Positions 17,401 to 21,974 of a DNA stretch of 21,974 nt are shown here, in pieces; within the stretch, counting starts at the first letter, position 1, and each line of letters starts with the position of its first letter. The stretch is from JBBRHH01 sp038222915. GTDB taxonomy: Bacteria > Planctomycetota > Phycisphaerae > Tepidisphaerales > Tepidisphaeraceae. The DNA is taken from NCBI GenBank assembly GCA_038222915.1, contig JBBRHH010000028.1, positions 1 to 21,974 on the forward strand, read 5' to 3'. The position numbers and the translations under genes are program-made. A model generated the notes under the pieces. It searched no databases and was not told the origin of the DNA. It worked only from the letters and a program-made list of their open reading frames with translations.

Positions 17401-17626
17401 CGATCTCGGTAAAGAATTCCTGGTGATTCGTATCTCCTGCCCGCTTTCCGCGCACGTAGACGATGTCGTAATCGTACTTGACGGATTTGTCGGTGGAGAT
17501 GCTGGGAACTTCGACGTTGATTGGATCCAGATACTGCTTTTCCGGCGGCTCTTTCTCAGCCGCCCGCAGTGTCTGTCCGGCCATCATCAACAACGCGATC
17601 CAGGAGAAATGAATTGCAGCGCGCAT
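14438..17626 (-). CDS. Secreted HzsA-like protein: beta-propeller fold with two c-type haem sites
   Basis: The 1062-aa product has a signal peptide (residues 1-~22). An N-terminal region of TolB/propeller-like blades follows (PDGTEDVLVAAG, FVSFDGEWIYYTLF, GADIYKINVKSRKIIQLT, RIVFTSNRNG). Two CxxCH haem sites are visible: CGGCH at residues 689-693 (15548-15562) and CTACH at 767-771 (15314-15328). A C-terminal beta domain ends VVSVKDKAGNTAKVERWF. The architecture resembles the alpha subunit of hydrazine synthase (HzsA) and its many planctomycetal relatives. No hzsB or hzsC is present, so hydrazine synthesis is not implied. It is presumably a periplasmic redox or electron-transfer protein. It lies 84 nt downstream of the E2-like gene on the same strand, possibly in one transcript, and converges on the glycosidase with an 18-nt gap. 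Confidence 0.85.
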   Translation of the reverse strand: MRAAIHFSWIALLMMAGQTLRAAEKEPPEKQYLDPINVEVPSISTDKSVKYDYDIVYVRGKRAGDTNHQEFFTEIARPVYMKPGADLMLLHPDGTEDVLVAAGEKGGVGDPFVSFDGEWIYYTLFHDLSHGGQFEIPPGGADIYKINVKSRKIIQLTRQHFTPNTGAAPSWAADFRKPEKGRENKDNYFGYGVYNTGPCPLPGGRIVFTSNRNGLRPPKHPGPCLQLFVMDDVTDEASAERNIQQIGYLNLGMALHPVVLTDGRIMFSSLEAQGLRTGIEWGLWSIHPDGTAWRPMISAFNPGGGAPNAFHFQSQLSNGSVVAEDYYNQNNSGFGTYFKFPLFAEDAEGYAMGPAYSRDPRNPPLRIGRNDNGRPKFVHLAFSPPGIESLTQFATPDDGPADRSIRGDKTSAGVGKFSHPSGAPDNNLLTTYSPGPANHQYTYNPQIDGGIYLIKGGKPIDEPAQMLLIKNDPNYNEQWPRAVVSYKRIYGINEPAKLPELANDGKLSKDLPEGTPFGLVGTSSFYKRESFPRGAVPKGSVTSRWMGDANDHSVRSGYHGLDLFNAPDESTLNWKNQGADAGLYENDDIHAVRILAMEPLTDRNRGPKGGKLFYNHAKERLRILGEIPVRKFENGKQPIDPDGNPDTSFLAKIPADTVFTFQTLDKDGMVLNMAQTWHQVRPGEVRANCGGCHAHSQEPTPFEKTGAAKKDYKVFDLTKTTPLLTAKANDESHRKFDEQDQTGLKFAASVRHVEYFRDIRPMLNRSCTACHTAKWEKEMGMLVLDDDTRVQVGEIGKLPVAYARLAADQKAKWGYKPVMREPRWADPNASRYVRMFQARRSMLVWKIMGKRCDGFTNDDLPTETVPGDENTLMWRGQPIPPTSENRERADIDYTGVAMPPPDAVAGNYVAPDGSKIKVEALSDEDRRTMVRWIDLGCPIDFDVDADHPEIRGYGWMGDDNRPTLTVTYPRAGMNDSLSRILVGMCDYDTGIDEKSLSVIADIPLGSNAAGAELAGLFTNVGQGIFELKLPAPISSVKGANLVVSVKDKAGNTAKVERWFAVK

Positions 17627-17710
17627 CGCCCGGCCTACCTTTCCGCCCCCGGAAGTGAGTGATAGTTCCGCTCATCCGCATTACTTGGGCAGGCCGCGAT
17701 GTGTTGCTGA

Positions 17711-20044
17711 TTACTCCTCGTCTTCCGAAATCTGCAAGACGGTTGCCGGCACGTCCGCCGGCTTGGGTAGCGGCGGCACAGCCTGCACCGCCTGACCGAC
17801 GCCGGACTCATTTGCCAAGGGCAGCTCGGTTCCGAGTTGCTGCTGGAGGTCGTCTAGAGTGGCGCGGAGATTTTCCCATCCCATGGCCGGTACGATCGCC
17901 AGAAGCTCCTCGGGCAACGGGGAGAGGGTGTTGAGTTCGGGCAGGCCCGCCAATCCCACGAGTTCGGGGGATTCGGTGCGGCGTTTGATGTCGGCCACGA
18001 CGCGGTCGATGCGTCGCTGGATGCGCGGGACCTCCTTGCGGCAGCGGTCGCGGCGCATCAGGTGATCGGGGTATTCCTTCGCGAATTTCGCGGGGACCTG
18101 CAATTGGCCGGTGTCGACGTTGGTCGAGCTGGCGGAGACGATCGACGTGATCCGTGCGATGGACGCCGACAGCGCGGTGTTGAGTTCTGACAATCGGCCA
18201 TTCAGCTTGGCTGCGCTCTGAAGCCCACGCTCCAGGAGGTAATAGGTGGCGACCCGCTGCTTGAAGGGAGCGAGCGATTCCAATTCCGCGCAAATTGTCT
18301 TCCACGTCTGTTCGTATCCCTGTTGCGCTTTGCGCAAAGTCTGCTGTGCGTTAGGGGAGGTGAGGGCTTCGGCGAACCAGGTCAGCCAGCACTCGCCGGC
18401 CTCGACGCGTCCTTCGAGGGCGGGGAGCGCTTCGTGTGTCTGTGCAACCAGGTAGGCAAGCTGCACCGAAAGTTCGTCGCATCGCGCGGTGAGCTGCACG
18501 CCGGTGTTGTAGGCCTTTCCGGTTTCCGGATCGGGGAGCGGGATGATGGCGACGCCGGTGTCGCTCTGGCCGCGCAGGTCACCGCTGAGGGCGTCGATGA
18601 CTTCGATAACGCCGCCCGAGGGGTTGCGCACGGCGATCATGTGAGCGCCGAGGGTGAGCGGCATCTCCAGCGAGAAGGGCCCGAATTGGCCGTCCTCGTT
18701 TTTTACGAAGTAGGCTTCCAGGCCGGCCGATCCCCAGTGACGCGCCTTGCGGACGACGTCCTGTCCCCGAGCCACCAGATCGGCGTATTCGCGCCAGCCG
18801 GAGATGCGTTTCAATCCCTCCAGCCGCTCCTGCGCCCGGGCGAACATGGGCTTGACCCGGCCCAGTTCCGCGATGGCCTTTTCCCGGCCGTCTTCGGCGA
18901 TCTTCAGCGATTTGGCCGCCTCCGTCTCCAGCCGCGCGCCGAGCAGGCCGCCGGCGAGCACTTGAACCAGGGAAAGCGAGTCGAGCGGGACGAGGCCCTC
19001 TTCGAGATCCGCGGCAAGCTGGCGGGCTTGTACGAGCAAGGTGGTTACGGCGCCTTCGTGATGTTGCAGCGTTCCCGGCTCAGGAATGACCTTCAGCAAC
19101 TGCTGGGCCTCCGGGATCTCCTCTAGCTTGACCAGCTTGTCCAACGCCCGCGTCGCGTTTGCGAGCATCTCGCGGGATTCGTATAGCGCATGGGCACCCT
19201 GGGCGGCCGCTTTTCCTGCGTGGCGCTGGGCGCGGATCTCGGCGAACCGCACCGGCGACATACCCAGTTCCAGCGCGAAATCATCCAACTCGCTGGCCGG
19301 GGCGCGCAGGCTATCCGGGACGTCGTCCTCCAGAAACAGGCCCAGCGTCATGCGCGTCCGCTTGGAGAATTCGACCACCTGCGCTTCGTCGGGCGCTTCG
19401 CCAGTGATGAGGGCATCGCACACCTGATCCAACTGCGCCCGCACCTTTCCGATCAGTGGCGTTCCGTGACGGCAGATGCGTTCGAGCGGATCGCCGCCGG
19501 CGTTGGTGCCCAGTTCCTTGGAGACGTCGGTGGGCACGACCTGCGGGTTCTGCTCGATGTAGTCGAGGGCCGCCTGGTTCCAGGGAGCGGCCGGGTCGTA
19601 GGTGCGGAAGGTCAGCACGTCGCCAATGCGCGGGACCAAGTCCGCCAGCGTCGTCGTGGTCGTCCACGGCTGCGAAAGGTAGATCGCGTCCATCGTCACA
19701 TTGGGATGAAACACGCCGATCATGGGACGCACCAGCGGCGCATGAAACGGAAAGCCCGGCGGCAGCCAGATATGTACCGGGCAGGTTTCGGTGTACGCGA
19801 GCGCTCCGGATTCATCGACGATCAGCGTCCGCACCTGAAAGTCGATCTGATATTCGTCGGGCGGATCGCCGTGCAGCGGCTGGACGCGCACCGCGCTGTG
19901 ATACGCAAAGCTGCGCTGCAGCCTTCGCCATTCGTTCTCCAGGCGCAGCATCTGCTCCTGCGACCAAGCGATGGGCGCGGCCGTGGGGGCGAGCAATTCC
20001 GGATCGCCGGGATCAACCGCGGGGCTGACATCTTCATCAAACAT
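17711..20044 (-). CDS. Large protein with N-terminal E2-like (UBC-fold) domain lacking the catalytic cysteine
   Basis: Residues ~35-170 of this 777-aa protein follow the ubiquitin-conjugating (E2) fold. An N-terminal helix (LENEWRRLQRSF) leads into beta strands, IWLPPGFPFHAPLVRPMIG, then HPN at 113-115, IYLSQPW, TLADLVPRIGDVL and a C-terminal YDPAAPWNQAALDYIEQNP. In active E2s the segment after HPN reads xICLxxxxxW. Here the cysteine position is Tyr122 and Trp127 is retained, so it looks like an inactive UEV-type variant. The remaining ~600 residues have coiled-coil-like helices (~260-420, ~560-720) around a beta-rich stretch (~425-520), which I do not recognise. There is no signal peptide, so it is cytoplasmic. 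No E1, ubiquitin-like or JAB gene is visible in the window. It lies upstream of the HzsA-like gene and divergent from the small-protein/SDR cluster. Confidence 0.75.
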   Translation of the reverse strand: MFDEDVSPAVDPGDPELLAPTAAPIAWSQEQMLRLENEWRRLQRSFAYHSAVRVQPLHGDPPDEYQIDFQVRTLIVDESGALAYTETCPVHIWLPPGFPFHAPLVRPMIGVFHPNVTMDAIYLSQPWTTTTTLADLVPRIGDVLTFRTYDPAAPWNQAALDYIEQNPQVVPTDVSKELGTNAGGDPLERICRHGTPLIGKVRAQLDQVCDALITGEAPDEAQVVEFSKRTRMTLGLFLEDDVPDSLRAPASELDDFALELGMSPVRFAEIRAQRHAGKAAAQGAHALYESREMLANATRALDKLVKLEEIPEAQQLLKVIPEPGTLQHHEGAVTTLLVQARQLAADLEEGLVPLDSLSLVQVLAGGLLGARLETEAAKSLKIAEDGREKAIAELGRVKPMFARAQERLEGLKRISGWREYADLVARGQDVVRKARHWGSAGLEAYFVKNEDGQFGPFSLEMPLTLGAHMIAVRNPSGGVIEVIDALSGDLRGQSDTGVAIIPLPDPETGKAYNTGVQLTARCDELSVQLAYLVAQTHEALPALEGRVEAGECWLTWFAEALTSPNAQQTLRKAQQGYEQTWKTICAELESLAPFKQRVATYYLLERGLQSAAKLNGRLSELNTALSASIARITSIVSASSTNVDTGQLQVPAKFAKEYPDHLMRRDRCRKEVPRIQRRIDRVVADIKRRTESPELVGLAGLPELNTLSPLPEELLAIVPAMGWENLRATLDDLQQQLGTELPLANESGVGQAVQAVPPLPKPADVPATVLQISEDEE

Positions 20045-20081
20045 GGGTCAATGGGCTCCACATAGGGTTTGAACGGGGGGT

Positions 20082-20109
20082 TTGAGCAAGCATGGCACCA
20101 GCATATCAT
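20082..20109 (+). promoter_or_regulatory. Candidate promoter for the small-protein/SDR cluster
   Basis: TTGAGC (20082-20087) and TATCAT (20104-20109) are separated by 16 nt. They lie 44 nt before the ATG at 20153, in the divergent spacer shared with the E2-like gene. Match quality is moderate. Confidence 0.4.
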
Positions 20110-20152
20110 ACCACTGCCCCGCGCCGCTTGTGGCCTTACCGGAGGTTGGTTC

Positions 20153-20452
20153 ATGAATCATCGCGACGCCCTGATTTCCACCGTCACTGTTGTGCTCGAC
20201 GAGAAATTTGTTCCGGAAAGGATTGATGAGATCATCCTGATCCTGAAGGACAAGGGCCTGGATATCGCCGAAGTCAACGCCAGCGACGGCGTCGTCGAAG
20301 GCACCATCGAAAGCTGGCGCGTCAAGGAGGTCGAGGGGCTGGAATACGTCGACTGCGTCCGCACCACCTTCAGCTATGTGGCCGACTATCCCGCCGGCGA
20401 CGCGCGCGACCAGGACGGCCCGGAAGAGGCCGACACGGTGGAGCGCGGCTGA
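20153..20452 (+). CDS. Small protein of unknown function, possibly ferredoxin-like (inhibitor-I9-like) fold
   Basis: The 99-aa product starts at the ATG at 20153, chosen because GGAGG (20141-20145) lies 7 nt upstream. The pattern STVTVVLDEKFVPERIDEII followed by LKDKGLDIAEVNASDGVVEG and VEGLEYVDCVRTTFSY suggests beta-alpha-beta-beta-alpha-beta order. This order is seen in peptidase-inhibitor-I9-like and similar small domains that some planctomycete entries label 'ketohydroxyglutarate aldolase'; that name would be misleading for a protein this short. The C-terminal tail is acidic (DARDQDGPEEAD). Its stop overlaps the start of the SDR gene by one base (TGATG), so translation is coupled. The fold assignment is tentative. 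Confidence 0.75.
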   Translation: MNHRDALISTVTVVLDEKFVPERIDEIILILKDKGLDIAEVNASDGVVEGTIESWRVKEVEGLEYVDCVRTTFSYVADYPAGDARDQDGPEEADTVERG

Positions 20453-21213
20453 TGTTCAGCCTCGCCCACAAAGTGGCCGTCGTCACCGGCGCGGGCTCCG
20501 GGATTGGGGCTGCGATTGCTCATTGCTTCGCCGCCGCGCAGGCGCAGGTGTACGTGGTGGATCGCGACGACACTGGACTGGGCGTGGTCGAAGCCATTCG
20601 CGCGCGCGGCGGGCGGGCCGACTTTCTGCGGGGGGATGTCAGCAGCAATGACTCCTGTGCAGAGGTGGCGGAGCATGTGCTGGCGAAGGGCGTTTGCGAT
20701 GTGCTCGTGAACAACGCCGGCATCGGCCATGTCGGCACGCTGCTGACCACGACGACCGAGGATCTGGATCGCCTTTACGCCGTTAACGTCAAGGGGGCGT
20801 TCCAGATGAGCAAGCTTTTCCTGCCGGGAATGATGGCGCGGAAGGCCGGGTCGATTGTGAACCTCGCGTCGATCGGCGGCGTCGTTGCCGTGCGCGACCG
20901 CATTGCGTATTGTGCGACCAAGTTCGCCATTGTGGGGCTGACCAAGTGCATTGCGCTGGACCACGCCGAATCCAAAGTCCGCTGCAACTGCATCTGCCCC
21001 GGCCGGGTTGAGACGCCGTTTGTGCAGGCACGCATTGCCGAATACCCGGACCCCAAAAAGGCGTATGAGGAGATGGCGTCGACGCAGGCCTTGAAGCGGA
21101 TGGCGAGGCCGGAGGAAATCGCGGCGGCGGCGCTCTATCTGGCGGCCGATGAATCCGCGTTTGTCACCGGCTCGGCACTCATCATTGATGGCGGCTGGAG
21201 CGCCGGAAAGTAA
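20452..21213 (+). CDS. Short-chain dehydrogenase/reductase (classical SDR)
   Basis: The 253-aa product has the classical SDR cofactor motif TGAGSGIG (residues 12-19), Asp37 at the end of strand 2 (VVDRD, favouring NAD over NADP), NNAG (87-90), and the catalytic tetrad Asn112, Ser140, Tyr153, Lys157 (AYCATK). The C-terminal AADESAFVTGSALIIDGGW is typical of the family, and the segment around CPGRVETPF resembles sugar-acid or polyol dehydrogenases. The substrate is not deducible. The start overlaps the stop of the 99-aa gene, and the following secreted-protein gene starts 23 nt downstream, so all three may form one operon. Confidence 0.95.
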   Translation: MFSLAHKVAVVTGAGSGIGAAIAHCFAAAQAQVYVVDRDDTGLGVVEAIRARGGRADFLRGDVSSNDSCAEVAEHVLAKGVCDVLVNNAGIGHVGTLLTTTTEDLDRLYAVNVKGAFQMSKLFLPGMMARKAGSIVNLASIGGVVAVRDRIAYCATKFAIVGLTKCIALDHAESKVRCNCICPGRVETPFVQARIAEYPDPKKAYEEMASTQALKRMARPEEIAAAALYLAADESAFVTGSALIIDGGWSAGK

Positions 21214-21236
21214 AATATCAGCAAAGGAATCACGCC

Positions 21237-21896
21237 ATGAAACATACACCCATTGTATTCCTCCTGATCCTCGCCAACCTGCTGCTTGCCGACCCGCCGG
21301 CGGCGGTGGCGCCGGTCAAGGCCGATCAGTCCACGCCGCGCGGGGCATTGAAACTTTATGCGATGGCGATCAAGAACGCCGATCCCAAACAGCTCAAGGA
21401 AGTGCTCTACACCGCCAGCCCCACCGAAGAGCAACTGGTGGCCGTCATGCAGCGGACGGCGATCGCGGCCGGGCAATTGCGGAAGGTGATTGAAGCCAAA
21501 TTCGGGGCGGAGGCTGCTGGCAAACTTTCCATGCAGCAGCCCAGCGACGAAGACATCGCCAAGGTGGACAAGGCCGTAGAGACGGTCGACGGCGACAACG
21601 CGACCGTGACGATGACCGATGCGCCGGGCCAGTCGGTCGACATGAAGCTGATCAAGTCGAACGGGGCGTGGAAGGTGGCCGTTGCTCCGATGCTGCCGCC
21701 GGTGGGTGAAGATGCCGCCAAGGAGGCGGTGCGCGGGATGAGCAACTACGCCGAGGCGCTGGAGGCGACTGCGAAGGACACCGAGGCCGGGACGTTCGCC
21801 AATATCAAGGAAGTGAACGGCGCGATCGACGCCCGCAAGCTCGCGGGCACGCTTCCTCCGACCACGCATCCGGCGACAGCGCCTGCCAGGAAGTAA
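21237..21896 (+). CDS. Secreted hypothetical protein
   Basis: The 219-aa product has a Sec-type signal (MKHTPIVFLLILANLLLA, cleavage probably near residue 18-19). A mostly helical region follows (TPRGALKLYAMAIKNADPKQLKEVL) and then a beta-rich stretch (NATVTMTDAPGQSVDMKLIKSNGAWKVAV). This pattern recalls NTF2-like/DUF4878-type lipoprotein-like domains, in which short helices pack against a sheet. No catalytic residues stand out. The C-terminus is Pro/Thr/Ala-rich (PPTTHPATAPARK). AAAGGAA lies 7 nt before the ATG. It follows the SDR gene on the same strand. The family is not recognised with certainty. Confidence 0.8.
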   Translation: MKHTPIVFLLILANLLLADPPAAVAPVKADQSTPRGALKLYAMAIKNADPKQLKEVLYTASPTEEQLVAVMQRTAIAAGQLRKVIEAKFGAEAAGKLSMQQPSDEDIAKVDKAVETVDGDNATVTMTDAPGQSVDMKLIKSNGAWKVAVAPMLPPVGEDAAKEAVRGMSNYAEALEATAKDTEAGTFANIKEVNGAIDARKLAGTLPPTTHPATAPARK

Positions 21897-21907
21897 TTCG
21901 GCCGCCT

Positions 21908-21974
21908 ATGCAGATTCTCCAGGGCATCCCGGGATTGCAAAACCTGCCGCACGGGGCGGTCGCGTCGATTGGCA
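21908..21974 (+). CDS. ribF: Start of probable bifunctional riboflavin kinase/FAD synthetase (partial, right edge)
   Basis: From the ATG at 21908, 22 codons reach the window end: MQILQGIPGLQNLPHGAVAS then IG. The run GAVASIG directly before the edge matches the start of the RibF FAD synthetase domain, where the family continues NFDGVHxGH. RibF phosphorylates riboflavin and adenylates FMN to FAD. It starts 11 nt after the stop of the secreted-protein gene. Identification rests on about 20 residues, so it is provisional. Confidence 0.55.
   Translation, partial: MQILQGIPGLQNLPHGAVASIG

Noticed and set aside
14438..17626. Hydrazine synthase and hence an anammox organism
   Set aside because: There are no hzsB/C or other anammox genes in the window. 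HzsA-like proteins are common in non-anammox planctomycetes, so only the fold is claimed.

Overview
The window is a stretch of bacterial chromosome that looks planctomycetal, most likely Phycisphaerae-like. This is an inference from gene content. The pointers are a PHP/glycosyltransferase fusion, a zinc-ribbon multi-membrane protein, a degenerate GH10-type protein, a secreted HzsA-type dihaem protein and an E2-like (UBC-fold) protein, all in GC-rich DNA. I saw no tRNA, rRNA, CRISPR array, transposase gene or phage gene. The long ORFs antisense to the PHP gene, the GH10 gene, uvrB and others are shadows produced by GC-rich codon usage.

Layout, left to right. Positions 1-1693 (minus) hold most of a PHP-domain/glycosyltransferase fusion that runs off the left edge. 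Positions 1871-3376 (plus) hold a GH10-like gene cut by one in-frame TAG, followed by a small membrane-anchored helix-hairpin-helix (ComEA-like) gene. A Uma2-type nuclease (minus) and uvrB (plus) diverge from a short intergenic region. A class I aminotransferase (minus, start 7784) converges on uvrB. The 697-bp gap 7785-8481 has no recognisable gene, but it contains a 24-bp direct repeat, a repeat-like tract, and a promoter plus strong Shine-Dalgarno leading into an unrecognised reading frame.

The middle holds three plus-strand units. The first is a zinc-ribbon, roughly 12-TM protein with an internal duplication. The second is a WGR domain fused to an ATP-dependent ligase core. The third is a LacI-type regulator overlapping, by ATGA, a secreted GH2-like glycosidase. 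The LacI/glycosidase pair is preceded by a well-formed promoter and a 15-nt palindromic operator, so it looks like an autoregulated, sugar-responsive operon.

The right part has a minus-strand pair: a 777-aa protein with an N-terminal ubiquitin-conjugating-enzyme (E2) fold whose catalytic cysteine position is tyrosine, then a 1062-aa secreted HzsA-like protein with two CxxCH haem sites. Divergent from it is a plus-strand cluster: a 99-aa ferredoxin-fold-like protein, an SDR dehydrogenase, a secreted hypothetical protein, and the first codons of a probable ribF at the right edge.

The best candidates for something undescribed are the E2-like large protein beside the dihaem protein, the WGR-ligase fusion, and the GH10-fold protein that lacks both catalytic glutamates.
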